Assembly (NCBI GenBank): GCA_005879065.1
Contig: VBLU01000064.1
Location: 1 to 13,314 of the forward strand
Length of the DNA: 13,314 nt
Direction: 5' to 3'
DNA from: Methanobacteriota archaeon
Lineage (GTDB): Archaea; Thermoplasmatota; Thermoplasmata; RBG-16-68-12
Each line of letters begins with the position of its first letter. Position 1 is the stretch's first letter. The notes under the pieces were generated by a model. The model was not told the DNA's origin, did not search any database, and was given only the letters and a program-made list of their open reading frames with translations. Of the stretch, positions 1 through 7,861 are shown one piece after another. The position numbers and the translations under genes were made by a program.

Positions 1-88
1 GGTTCGCCCTCGTGTGGTCCGGACACACGGCGGCACCGCAGAACCGGCAGATGGCGCGCGCGGGCTTCTCGCAGTAGTAGCAGTTCAT
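1..88 (-). CDS. Small zinc-finger protein, N-terminal part (runs off the left edge)
   Basis: The minus strand reads from an ATG at 88-86 to the window edge without a stop, giving 29 residues that begin MNCYYCEKPARAICRFCG. Three metal-ligand pairs are visible: C3-xx-C6, C14-xx-C17 and C22-xx-H25. This compact Cys/His spacing resembles the short zinc-binding (B-box or zinc-ribbon-like) proteins common in archaea, where such modules usually bind protein or nucleic acid. The family assignment is by pattern only and the function is unknown. The gene is divergent from gap, with about 110 bp between the starts. I see no convincing TATA element on the minus strand at the expected distance, so the start and promoter are less certain than the coding frame. 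The C-terminal part lies outside the window. Confidence 0.7.
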   Translation of the reverse strand, partial: MNCYYCEKPARAICRFCGAAVCPDHTRAN

Positions 89-151
89 GCGGCCGGTATG
101 CGGACCCGCACGGAAGAGGCTTTGCGGGCTCCCGCGACGGCGGTTCCGCAC

Positions 152-164
152 AACCTTTTTAGTC
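152..164 (+). promoter_or_regulatory. Archaeal TATA element for gap
   Basis: AACCTTTTTAGTC lies about 40 bp before the gap ATG in otherwise GC-rich DNA. Its T-rich core resembles an archaeal TATA box and matches the AAC(G/C)TT(T/C)TTA pattern seen before the two transporter transcription units. A start site about 26 bp downstream (near 185) would leave a leader of about 14 nt. That leader contains GGAG at 187-190, eight bases before the ATG at 199, a reasonable Shine-Dalgarno sequence. Confidence 0.6.
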
Positions 165-198
165 GTGTCCCGGTTCGGATTCGCACGGAGCGTCGTCG

Positions 199-1218
199 AT
201 GACCGCCAAGATCGCGATCAACGGGTACGGCACGATCGGGAAGCGCGTCGCCGATGCGGTCGCCGCGCAGGACGACATGCGCGTCGCCGGGGTGGCGAAG
301 ACGAAGCCCGATTTCGAGGCGAAGCTCGCGATCCGGAAGGGATATCCGCTGTACGCCCCGAACGCGGACGTGGCCTCGAAGTTCGAGAAGGCGGGCGTCA
401 AGACGGCCGGTACCCTCGAAGATCTCGCGAAGGCGGCCGACCTGGTCGTCGACTGCACTCCGGAGGAGAGCGGCTACAAGTCCCTATACGAAAAGGCGGG
501 CGTCAAGGCGATCTGGCAGGGAGGCGAGGACCACGGCCTCACGAACCTGTCCTTCAACGCGGCCGCCAATTACGAGGAATGCCTCGGCGCGAGGTTCGTC
601 CGCGTCCCGTCGTGCAATACGACGGGCCTGATTCGCACGCTGTACCCGTTGGACGCCCACTTCGGTGTCGTGAGCGTCCTCGCAGTCATGGTGCGTCGGG
701 CCACGGATCCCGGAGACTCGAAGAAAGGGCCGATCAACGCGATCGAGCCCGAGCTCGAGATGCCGTCCCATCACGGCCCGGACGTTCAGAGTGTCCTTCC
801 GAAACTGAACATCCACACGATCGCGGTGAAGGTGCCGACGACGATCATGCACTTGCACACGGTCATCGTCGACTTGAAGAAAGCCGCGAGCGCGGAGGCC
901 GTCCTCGACGTCTGGAAACGGGTCCCGCGGGTCGCGTTCGTGTCGGGCGGAGACGGCGTGAGGTCGACCGCCCAGATCATGGAGATGGCCCGGGACCTTT
1001 CGCGGAACCGCGCCGATCTGTACGAGATCGCCGTGTGGAGAGACGGCGTTCACGTCGTCGACGGGAAACGCCTGTTCTATTTCCAAGCGGTCCATCAGGA
1101 ATCGGATGTCGTGCCGGAGAATGTCGATGCGATTCGCGCGCTCATGGAACTTCAGAAGGACGGCCGCAAAAGCATGGAGAAGACGGACCAGAGCCTCGGA
1201 ATCGGCATCGTAAAGTGA
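199..1218 (+). CDS. gap: Glyceraldehyde-3-phosphate dehydrogenase, archaeal type II (phosphorylating)
   Basis: This cytosolic enzyme of glycolysis/gluconeogenesis interconverts glyceraldehyde-3-phosphate and 1,3-bisphosphoglycerate with NAD(P). The 339-residue length is typical of the archaeal type II family. The Rossmann dinucleotide-binding motif INGYGTIGKR is at residues 7-16, followed by the family's VAKTKPDFEAKLA segment (about 32-44). The catalytic cysteine is C139 in PSCNTTGL. The archaeal RRATDP segment (about 166-171) and MPSHHGPDVQSVLP (about 188-201) follow. The ATG at 199 fits because the first residues (MTAKIAINGYGTIG) match the family N-terminus, and GGAG sits eight bases upstream. 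The gene has its own promoter, is divergent from the zinc-finger gene and converges on the trmJ-like gene with only 24 bp between stops. It has no oddities. Whether NADP or NAD is preferred cannot be read safely from sequence. Confidence 0.96.
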   Translation: MTAKIAINGYGTIGKRVADAVAAQDDMRVAGVAKTKPDFEAKLAIRKGYPLYAPNADVASKFEKAGVKTAGTLEDLAKAADLVVDCTPEESGYKSLYEKAGVKAIWQGGEDHGLTNLSFNAAANYEECLGARFVRVPSCNTTGLIRTLYPLDAHFGVVSVLAVMVRRATDPGDSKKGPINAIEPELEMPSHHGPDVQSVLPKLNIHTIAVKVPTTIMHLHTVIVDLKKAASAEAVLDVWKRVPRVAFVSGGDGVRSTAQIMEMARDLSRNRADLYEIAVWRDGVHVVDGKRLFYFQAVHQESDVVPENVDAIRALMELQKDGRKSMEKTDQSLGIGIVK

Positions 1219-1242
1219 AGAGTCGCCGATCGGCCGCCGGAC

Positions 1243-1956
1243 CTACCGCTTCCCCTCGAGGCGGCGGATTCGTTTGGTCGCCCGCTGCAGGACGCCCATG
1301 AGGGCGTGGAACTCCCATCCGCTCGGGACCGCACGCCCCATCATTCGGCGGAACATGATTCTCGTGCGGCCAATTTTATGCGGCGGGTAGTCGGTCGCAT
1401 CGAGGAGGTCCGCGAAAGCCGAGTGGAGTTTCTCCTTCTCGAGCCCAGACATCGTTCTCGAGGGCCGCGTAGGCGCCCTTGCGTTGAACAGTTCATAGAG
1501 GAGGACCGTCGCGGCGTGGGAGAGGTTCAAGATTGGGTAGGGTTTCGCCGCGGGGATCGTCACAAGCAGGTCGCAGCGGAGGAGCTCCTCCTCGAGCAGC
1601 CCGAAGTCCTCTCGCCCGAACAGGAGAGCGGTGGTCCCTCGCGCCTTCCCCAGTTTGATCGCAAGATCGCTCGGACGGACCGCGATTCGCGCGAACCGCT
1701 TCTCGTTCGAGGTGTCGATCCCCGAGGTGCCGATGATGAGGTCGGCGTCCTGGATCGCCGAGGTCAGGTCCGGCACGACGGTCGCAGACTCCAAGATGTC
1801 CGCCCCGTGCATGGCCCTTTGTCGTGCCTCCGGTCCCAAGGCGCATGGGTTCACGAGCACGAGGTCGTGCACATCGAAGTTTTTCATGGCCCGTGCGACG
1901 GCCCCGACGTTGCCCTCGTTCTTCGGCTCAACCAAGACGACCCGCACACCGGGCAC
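1243..1956 (-). CDS. trmJ: TrmJ-like tRNA 2'-O-methyltransferase (SpoU/TrmH superfamily)
   Basis: Members of this family use S-adenosylmethionine to methylate the ribose 2'-OH of RNA; TrmJ proteins act at tRNA position 32 in the anticodon loop. The fold is the SPOUT trefoil knot. Three signature blocks are visible, numbered from the GTG at 1956. Motif 1 is VRVVLVEPKNEGNVGAVARA, with N16 and R22. Motif 2 is TALLFGREDFGLLEEEL (about 109-125), with the conserved GRE. Motif 3 is YPILNLSHAATVLLYELF (about 140-157), with the S/N-L-S knot residues. The C-terminal helical extension to K236-R237 matches TrmJ dimers. The start is uncertain: GTG at 1956 (237 aa) or GTG at 1947 match the family N-terminus, while ATGs at 1995 or 2010 (255 aa) would run into truA. 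I prefer 1956. The gene is divergent from truA and convergent with gap. Substrate and position are inferred from the family. Confidence 0.88.
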   Translation of the reverse strand: MPGVRVVLVEPKNEGNVGAVARAMKNFDVHDLVLVNPCALGPEARQRAMHGADILESATVVPDLTSAIQDADLIIGTSGIDTSNEKRFARIAVRPSDLAIKLGKARGTTALLFGREDFGLLEEELLRCDLLVTIPAAKPYPILNLSHAATVLLYELFNARAPTRPSRTMSGLEKEKLHSAFADLLDATDYPPHKIGRTRIMFRRMMGRAVPSGWEFHALMGVLQRATKRIRRLEGKR

Positions 1957-1964
1957 ATCCGGTC

Positions 1965-1972
1965 GATATATC
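1965..1972. promoter_or_regulatory. Palindromic TATA element between trmJ-like gene and truA
   Basis: GATATATC is a perfect 8-bp palindrome in the short gap between two divergent genes. Its centre is about 26 bp before the truA ATG at 1994, the standard archaeal TATA-to-start distance, so the truA transcript is probably leaderless. On the minus strand the same element lies only 12-22 bp before the candidate GTG starts of the methyltransferase, so its use in that direction is less certain. An alternative minus-strand A/T stretch (GGAATATC, about 1979-1986) would be better placed for a leaderless start at 1956. Confidence 0.6.
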
Positions 1973-1993
1973 CAACGAGAGATATTCCTTGGC

Positions 1994-2782
1994 ATGCGGG
2001 TCGCGCTCAAGATCGCGTATGACGGTCGGGCGTTCTTCGGATCTCAGCGTCAGCCAGACCGGCGAACGGTGGAAGGCGAGTGCCTCGTCGCATTGAAGGC
2101 TGCGAAAATCCTCAAGGATTCGCAAGAGTCTTTCTTCCGATCTGCGAGCCGGACGGATCGAGGGGTGAGCGCCGTTGGGAATGTCATCGCCTTCAACACA
2201 CACCTGCCGCCGGAGGCAGTCATCGGGGCGTTCAACGATCGATCCCAGGAGGTGTGGGCGTGGGCCGCAGCGACAGTGTCGGATTCCTTTCATCCGCGGC
2301 ACGCCTTGGAACGATGGTATCGCTACCATATTTTCGACCCGTTGTCACCTCGAGCACTGCGCCGGGCCGCATCGTTGTTTATCGGGGAGCACGACTTCGG
2401 CGCTTTCACTCCGGATCCAGCAGAGGCCCCGCTCACCATCGACGGGATAGAGGTGACACGCTCCCCGCATGCGATATTGTTCGACGTGCGAGCCAGGACC
2501 TTTCGTCGCAACATGGTGCGACGGATCGTCGCCGCGGCAATTCGATGTGCACGCGGAGAACTCTCGGAAGTGGAGATTCGAAGGGCCCTAAGCGGAATTC
2601 GGCGGGACTTTGGAATGGTCCGCCCCGAGCCGCTGTTCCTCATGGACGTGCGGTATCCGTTCGACCTGGACGTCATCGTCAAACCCAGGGTGCGGGACGC
2701 GTGGCGCTTGATGGAGCAGGACACCGACCTTCGGCGTCGGTTGATCGCTCAGTGGCACCGGGCGACTCACGGGATCCAGTGA
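1994..2782 (+). CDS. truA: tRNA pseudouridine synthase A
   Basis: TruA isomerises uridine to pseudouridine at tRNA positions 38-40 in the anticodon stem-loop. The product is 262 residues, normal for archaeal members. The N-terminus MRVALKIAYDGRAFFGSQRQ matches the family and fixes the ATG at 1994; the frame is open further upstream, but that extension does not resemble TruA. The catalytic aspartate is D55 in SRTDRGVSAVGN. Further family blocks are SFHPRHALERWYRYHIF (98-114; R107 and the tyrosines at 109/111 line the active site), EHDFGAFT, RTFRRNMVRRIV and the C-terminal EPLFLMDVRYPF. Transcription probably starts at or next to the ATG, given the TATA element 26 bp upstream. It is divergent from another anticodon-arm tRNA-modification gene. 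No clear T-rich terminator follows. Confidence 0.95.
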   Translation: MRVALKIAYDGRAFFGSQRQPDRRTVEGECLVALKAAKILKDSQESFFRSASRTDRGVSAVGNVIAFNTHLPPEAVIGAFNDRSQEVWAWAAATVSDSFHPRHALERWYRYHIFDPLSPRALRRAASLFIGEHDFGAFTPDPAEAPLTIDGIEVTRSPHAILFDVRARTFRRNMVRRIVAAAIRCARGELSEVEIRRALSGIRRDFGMVRPEPLFLMDVRYPFDLDVIVKPRVRDAWRLMEQDTDLRRRLIAQWHRATHGIQ

Positions 2783-2901
2783 CAAGTCCCATGATCCGCT
2801 TCAGCTAGGAGTACCCGCCGACTTGTACGGCCGGCCGCTTGCGCAGGCGTTCCGCTCAGATTCGAAAAAGAACACGATTCGAACTGGCTAGGACACCCGT
2901 T
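2783..2901. other. Intergenic region upstream of the transporter locus
   Basis: No gene is visible here. Two copies of GATTCGAA occur at 2859-2866 and 2876-2883, 17 bp apart start to start, just upstream of the BRE/TATA of the binding-protein gene; they could be regulator sites but this is speculative. A self-complementary CGGCCGGCCG is at 2828-2837, and a weak 6-bp inverted repeat (CAAGTC 2783-2788 / GACTTG 2820-2825) lies after truA; neither has a T-tract, so neither is a clear terminator. Confidence 0.4.
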
Positions 2902-2919
2902 GGAAAAACGTTTTTATAC
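2902..2919 (+). promoter_or_regulatory. BRE/TATA promoter of the binding-protein gene
   Basis: GGAAAAACG (2902-2910, purine/A-rich, BRE-like) is followed directly by TTTTTATAC (2911-2919, TATA-like). Transcription would start about 26 bp downstream, near 2941, giving a leader of about 30 nt. The leader contains GGGGAGGG (2954-2961), a strong Shine-Dalgarno sequence ten bases before the ATG at 2972. A2904 to T2915 is a perfect 12-bp palindrome spanning the BRE/TATA junction, which could also serve as an operator. Confidence 0.75.
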
Positions 2920-2971
2920 GGTGTGACCCCTTCGCGGCGACCAGGCCTTTCTTGGGGAGGGTTGGATTACA

Positions 2972-5900
2972 ATGGAACTGAAGCTTTTGCGTTCGTCTCG
3001 TTTGCGCACGGCCGCCATCGTGTTCGTCATGCTCGGTGCGGGATTCATTTTCCTTGCACAGAGCGCTGCCGCGCAGACTGAGCGAACGGAACTTGTTGTC
3101 GGGCTACAGAACGACATGACCACGATGGACTTCTTCAATCCGGAGACGAACACGGTCTGGAATGCGTACCAGGTCGAATGGGGTTTCGAAGGTTTGTTTT
3201 CGAGTACACCTGACAATATCATTTTCCCGGTCTTGGCGAATCCCGCGAAGGGAACGAGCGGACCCGGTTACACGTTTATCGTCGCACCGCCAGCAACCCA
3301 GCCCATTGTCGATGTCTACGTCCGACCCGGAGTTACGTTCCATGACGGTCAGCCGATGACCCGGGACGATGTCGTATTCACTTATCAGGTCCTCGAGTGG
3401 TCGACGTCTCAAACATTCATCGGGACGGCACTCTGGTGGGATATCCCGAGGTTCGCCCACTGGAGTGGCGGTGCAGCGAAGTCGCACATCGGCGTGGAAC
3501 CATCCCCAGCGGCTCCCGACGCCGTGCGCTTTACCTTGTCGAAGGCTTACGCGCTGTTCTTCCTCGCAACGCTCCAGATTCCGATCATCCCGAAGCACAT
3601 TTGGACGAGCCACATCAACCCGAATCCTCAGCTGAACCTCACGTCGCTGAAGCCGATTACGGACAGCGCCGACTTATCCGCCGACTTCTCGTTCGGCAGC
3701 AAGGTGAACGAGGTTGCCGCCAACATGGGCACAGGGATGTTCAAGTTCGATTCATGGACCCCGAATTTGGGCTCGCATGTTTCCTCATACGACGGATATT
3801 GGGGCAAGGGCACCAACGTCCAATGGGCCGGTACCTCCTACCCGCTCTTCCCTGAGCACCTTCGCTCGATTAAATTCGTGATCTACACAAGCCTGGACGT
3901 GATCAGCCTCGCGCTGCAAAAGGGCGAAATCGACACGCTAATATGGTCTCTGACTCCCGGCTTCCTTACTCAGGTCCGTTTGAACCCGTCGATCAGCGTG
4001 GAACAGGTGACGGACGCCGGATACTTCTACATGGCGTTCAACCTGCGCCGGAAGCCCTGGGACGACCTGGTCCTCCGCAAGGCGATTTCTATGGCGATTG
4101 ACAAGGACTACATCGTCAATACGCTCATGGGCGGCTTCGGTGTCAAGGGCAACTGGCCGATCTCGATACACACCTCGACCTACGTCAACGCGAGCACTTC
4201 GTTGCCGGCCTTCGATCTGAACGGGGCCAAGCAGTTGCTTGATTCTGCTGGCATCGTCGACCGAAACAGCGACGGTTTCCGGGAGTACAAGGACGGCAGT
4301 CCGATCAAGACGACAATTTTGACGCCGCCGAAAGACTATGACCCGGTCCGAGCCGACGCAGGGATCATGATTTCGAACAACTTGAAGGCCATTGGGCTGA
4401 ACATCGACGCCGCGCCGACGAGCTTCGACACGATCGTGGCAAAGGCGTTTACCCAGGTCGACTTCGACATCTATATCCTCGGCTTCCTCCTCACGGGCAC
4501 CCCAGAGACCTACCTGACGGACTTCTTCCACAGCAAGAACGACGTGGCGATCAACCCAGGAGGCTCGAATTCCGCGGGGTTGCATGACCCCGTTACGGAC
4601 GCCCTCCTCGACAAGATGGAAATCACGCTCGACGACCAGGCGCGCACCAAGATCGTCCAAGACATCGAGGCGCGCGTGAACTCGCTGATCCCATGGAACA
4701 TCCTGTATTACCGGAAGAACCTGAACGCCTACCGCAACGACCGATGGGTCGGATGGGTCAACACACCGCCGCAGTTGTACAACTTCTGGTCTCTGGTCAA
4801 GCTCCGGAACCCGGGATCCGTCACGCCCCCGCCGACCACGGGCGTCTTCTCCGTGGCCCTCACAGCTCCCGAGCGGGCCTTATTCGGCCGGACGGTCAAG
4901 TTTGACGTCTTTGTTTCGGGAAACTTCGCTCCGGTCTCCGGAGCGTCCGTGTGGTTGAACAGTTCCTTCGGTGGCCTTGCGGCCACAGGGACTACGGATG
5001 TGTCGGGTCACGTGGGGGTCTCATGGACGGTTCCCTTGATCCAAGGCCAAGTGGTCCTGACCGCCGTGGCGGCCAAGGGGGCTTCGAAAGCGAGTACGAT
5101 CAAGCTGATCACCCTCGCGGTAGGTCCTCCTGCGCCGATTGCGAAGCTAAACCTATCGACAACGGCGCCTGTTATCCCGATCGGGGGTTCGACGACGCTT
5201 ACGGCGACCTTGGTCGACGGGACCGGCGCGGCACTACCTGGCGTGACCGTGAGTCTCGACAAGAAAGTGACTCTCGGCACCATCGGCCCCAGTTCCGCGG
5301 GTTCTGATGTGACAAATGCCGCCGGAAAGGCGACCTTCACCTATACAGCCCCGTCGACCGCGGGTGCCTTTGCGAACCAACACTTCGCGGACCTCGTCAA
5401 GGCGTACGTGAACGTCTCTGGAAAAGTCTCGGCTGACACGCAATATGCGTCGATGCTCATCTTCGTCTCGAACAGCAACACACCCGACTGGCGGATTGTC
5501 ACGGTTCAAGGGACACCGGACCTCAATCTGAACACGAGCATGGCCACGCAAGACACCACGACGATTACGGTCAAAGTCACGGACTTCGCCGGCACGGGGC
5601 TGGCGAACAAGGACGTCGATCCCGTGCTTTCGACCCAGGACGCGTGGAATGTGAGCGTCGTGGCAGCGGCGGCCGGTTCGAACCGGACGGATGCGACTGG
5701 GATTGCTACGTTCACCGTCGGGACGACTGCGTCGGCGCGGACCGGCCAGAATGCAACGACAGTCGCCGTTCGCTTCAAGGTCCGGAATGACGCATCCCAG
5801 GTGAATGATCAAGTTGGCATCCTGCTGTACAGCTCCACGAGCTCGGGTCAATATTCCGCGAAGCTCGCCATTTCGACCCGCGCGATGCCCGCGCTCAACC

Positions 5901-7810
5901 CGGCGACGAACGCGACGAATGCCGCGAATGTGACGATTCAGGTCACAGACAAGTTGGGATTGCCGGCTGCTGGGGTACCTGTAATCTTCCAAATCAACTA
6001 CGGGCCGCTCGGTCTCCCAGCGGAGTTCCCTTGGTCCTATGATTACGGGACCGACTACGGGACGCCGAGGTATCTCGGAGGCGGACTCGACCTGAACTCG
6101 TTCGGTATCGGCTCAATCGGTGGGAACTTTACGAGTAATCCCGGCCAGGCGTTCAGCTCTATGGCGTGGGGTGTCGAGAACTTCGTCGAGGACTACGAAG
6201 CGGTCGGCGACTTTCCGCTGATCGACGCGTGCGATGCGACAGGAAATGCCACGATCCAGAATGGGGTGCTCGAAGCTTTCGGGGCGTTGCCGCTCTCACC
6301 GTGGCCGGCCGGCTTCAAGCAACCGTGGCTTGACTACACGAAGGTCGGAGGCACGTACATCCTGAATGTGACGAGTACGACGAATCTCCTGGGTCAGATG
6401 ACCGTTCCGCTGACTGCCTTGCCTCACCGGATGGACAACTCTCTGCAGATCCGGGCGTATGTGGGCCAGAAGCCAGGCACCACCTTCAACGTCACGGTCG
6501 ACGACTGCAACTTCGTCGCGAAGATTAACAACAACGCCTTCGCGATCGACACCGGAATGGTCATCAGCCGGAGCCCCGTGTTCGCCCTCGGCAGCGCTTG
6601 GTTCAGCCAGCCCGCTTTCAACTCGAAGGGCGAGGTGGCGACCGTACATGCACGTTTCTACACGAAGGACGGGCCTCTCGCCGATCCCGAGGTGTTCCTG
6701 GTTCGCGGAGCTGGTAGTGCGGCACGCAACGTCGGGGCGTTGAGTACCCTGTCCCGACAGTCCGCCGCCACGTTCGGAACGATTAGCGCCGCGAAGTATC
6801 CGGCACAGTATGCGAACAATGTGCTCAGCTGGGATGTGCGAGACCAGTTCTACCGGTACCGCGTCTTCGACCACTCGACTTGGCCGTGGACCTTCCACGA
6901 CGTGTTCAACGTCCCGCTCGGTGCCTCGCAGACGGTCTACCTAGCCTTCGTCCCAGCGGACATGCGGTTCGCCTATGGAGGGCGAGACCAGATGTTTGCC
7001 GGAAGCCTCGGTGACTACTGGATCGCTCCGACATTCGCGACATTGATCGCCAAGATTCCCTTCGAGTTCCGGATCGGCTACTACTTCGTCCCCGGCGGGA
7101 TCTACGCATCGGCCGCGGTCGACAAGACCCTCGTGCCCGAGCAGGGGACCGCCACGGCCACCGTGACGGTGACGGACCAAAGCGGCAGCCCCCTTGCCAA
7201 TGCGACGATCTTCAGCGGACCGTTCCAGAACGTCACGAACGCGCTGGGGCAAGCATCTTTCACGTTCAGTGCCTCCTCCGGTGCAGTTGAGAACCTCGTG
7301 GTCGTTTCCGCACCATCGGGAGAAATCGCCCGCGCCTGGTATGGGATCATGGCTTCGCCGCCGGTCCTGTCATACGCGACGCCGACGGTGACCGCAAACG
7401 CCGCGGGCACTGCCTCGACCATTTCCGTGGTCGTGACGAACCAGGTGCCGGTAGCAGGGACTACAACCGTGCTTCTGACCGTCGGTGGCACCGTCGTCGC
7501 CGCGAAGACCATCTCGATCGGTGCTTCAGCGAGTCAGACCGTGGCCTTCGACTACGTGTTCACGACCGCGGGCTCCTATCAGGTCGGATTCGGGAATCAG
7601 GTTGTGACTGCAACGATTCCCGCGCCGCCTCCGACTCCGGTGGACGCCCTGGTTACCTACGGGTTGCCGATTGGCCTCCTCGTGGCCGGGTTGGTGGTCG
7701 GCTTGGCGGTCGGCGTCGTGCTCCGTCGGCGCCGGAAGGGCCCACCCGGGATGGAGGCCGAGAAAGGAACCAAGTCCACCGAGGAAGAACTCGGGTCGGA
7801 GGATCTATAG
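2972..7810 (+). CDS. Giant peptide-type ABC transporter substrate-binding protein with Ig-like stalk and C-terminal anchor
   Basis: This is an extracellular solute receptor of the family 5 (Opp/Dpp) class, 1612 residues against the usual 500-650. A signal peptide spans residues 1-34 (Arg/Lys-rich start, hydrophobic core to about 29, likely cleavage after SAAA34) and has no lipobox cysteine. The solute-binding domain covers about 37-610 and contains the family signature PWDDLVLRKAISMAID (362-377). The remaining stalk of about 950 residues holds at least five Ig-like/Big_1-like repeats. Each pairs a V.VTD..G.pl.g..V strand with a T(D/N)..G.a.FT strand, the latter near residues 675, 781, 906, 1137 and 1422. 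A CARDB-like module follows (about 1462-1550), then one TM helix (1564-1584), RRRRK and a short acidic cytoplasmic tail. The TM helix should hold the protein on the outer face. It lies upstream of the permease/ATPase genes, with its own promoter and terminator. Peptide as substrate is inferred from family and neighbours. Confidence 0.93.
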   Translation: MELKLLRSSRLRTAAIVFVMLGAGFIFLAQSAAAQTERTELVVGLQNDMTTMDFFNPETNTVWNAYQVEWGFEGLFSSTPDNIIFPVLANPAKGTSGPGYTFIVAPPATQPIVDVYVRPGVTFHDGQPMTRDDVVFTYQVLEWSTSQTFIGTALWWDIPRFAHWSGGAAKSHIGVEPSPAAPDAVRFTLSKAYALFFLATLQIPIIPKHIWTSHINPNPQLNLTSLKPITDSADLSADFSFGSKVNEVAANMGTGMFKFDSWTPNLGSHVSSYDGYWGKGTNVQWAGTSYPLFPEHLRSIKFVIYTSLDVISLALQKGEIDTLIWSLTPGFLTQVRLNPSISVEQVTDAGYFYMAFNLRRKPWDDLVLRKAISMAIDKDYIVNTLMGGFGVKGNWPISIHTSTYVNASTSLPAFDLNGAKQLLDSAGIVDRNSDGFREYKDGSPIKTTILTPPKDYDPVRADAGIMISNNLKAIGLNIDAAPTSFDTIVAKAFTQVDFDIYILGFLLTGTPETYLTDFFHSKNDVAINPGGSNSAGLHDPVTDALLDKMEITLDDQARTKIVQDIEARVNSLIPWNILYYRKNLNAYRNDRWVGWVNTPPQLYNFWSLVKLRNPGSVTPPPTTGVFSVALTAPERALFGRTVKFDVFVSGNFAPVSGASVWLNSSFGGLAATGTTDVSGHVGVSWTVPLIQGQVVLTAVAAKGASKASTIKLITLAVGPPAPIAKLNLSTTAPVIPIGGSTTLTATLVDGTGAALPGVTVSLDKKVTLGTIGPSSAGSDVTNAAGKATFTYTAPSTAGAFANQHFADLVKAYVNVSGKVSADTQYASMLIFVSNSNTPDWRIVTVQGTPDLNLNTSMATQDTTTITVKVTDFAGTGLANKDVDPVLSTQDAWNVSVVAAAAGSNRTDATGIATFTVGTTASARTGQNATTVAVRFKVRNDASQVNDQVGILLYSSTSSGQYSAKLAISTRAMPALNPATNATNAANVTIQVTDKLGLPAAGVPVIFQINYGPLGLPAEFPWSYDYGTDYGTPRYLGGGLDLNSFGIGSIGGNFTSNPGQAFSSMAWGVENFVEDYEAVGDFPLIDACDATGNATIQNGVLEAFGALPLSPWPAGFKQPWLDYTKVGGTYILNVTSTTNLLGQMTVPLTALPHRMDNSLQIRAYVGQKPGTTFNVTVDDCNFVAKINNNAFAIDTGMVISRSPVFALGSAWFSQPAFNSKGEVATVHARFYTKDGPLADPEVFLVRGAGSAARNVGALSTLSRQSAATFGTISAAKYPAQYANNVLSWDVRDQFYRYRVFDHSTWPWTFHDVFNVPLGASQTVYLAFVPADMRFAYGGRDQMFAGSLGDYWIAPTFATLIAKIPFEFRIGYYFVPGGIYASAAVDKTLVPEQGTATATVTVTDQSGSPLANATIFSGPFQNVTNALGQASFTFSASSGAVENLVVVSAPSGEIARAWYGIMASPPVLSYATPTVTANAAGTASTISVVVTNQVPVAGTTTVLLTVGGTVVAAKTISIGASASQTVAFDYVFTTAGSYQVGFGNQVVTATIPAPPPTPVDALVTYGLPIGLLVAGLVVGLAVGVVLRRRRKGPPGMEAEKGTKSTEEELGSEDL

Positions 7811-7817
7811 CGCGAAC

Positions 7818-7861
7818 GGACCGGGGATGCGGAATCCCCGGTCTCCTTTCCCCTTTCTTTC
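7818..7861 (+). terminator. Hairpin terminator after the binding-protein gene
   Basis: Eight bases past the stop codon is a perfect 10-bp stem, GACCGGGGAT (7819-7828) and ATCCCCGGTC (7834-7843), with the 5-nt loop GCGGA. A G-T wobble can add an eleventh pair. A pyrimidine-rich tract with T-runs follows (about 7844-7860). This separates the binding-protein transcript from the permease/ATPase operon, or attenuates read-through into it. A role in mRNA stability is an alternative. Confidence 0.8.

Noticed and set aside
1219..1242. GC-rich gap between convergent gap and trmJ-like genes as a bidirectional terminator
   Set aside because: Only short imperfect pairing and no T-run on either strand; termination here cannot be supported from the sequence.
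87..1301. Long plus-strand open frame overlapping gap in another frame
   Set aside because: The translation is dominated by Arg/Gly with no motif, while the overlapping frame encodes a full GAPDH.
2828..2837. CGGCCGGCCG palindrome as a truA terminator
   Set aside because: It is self-complementary with no loop and no following T-tract, and short GC palindromes are expected by chance in DNA of this composition.
2859..2892. Minus-strand GTTCGAATC resembling a tRNA T-loop
   Set aside because: The flanking bases do not pair into a T-stem, and no D-arm, anticodon arm or acceptor stem can be built on either strand.
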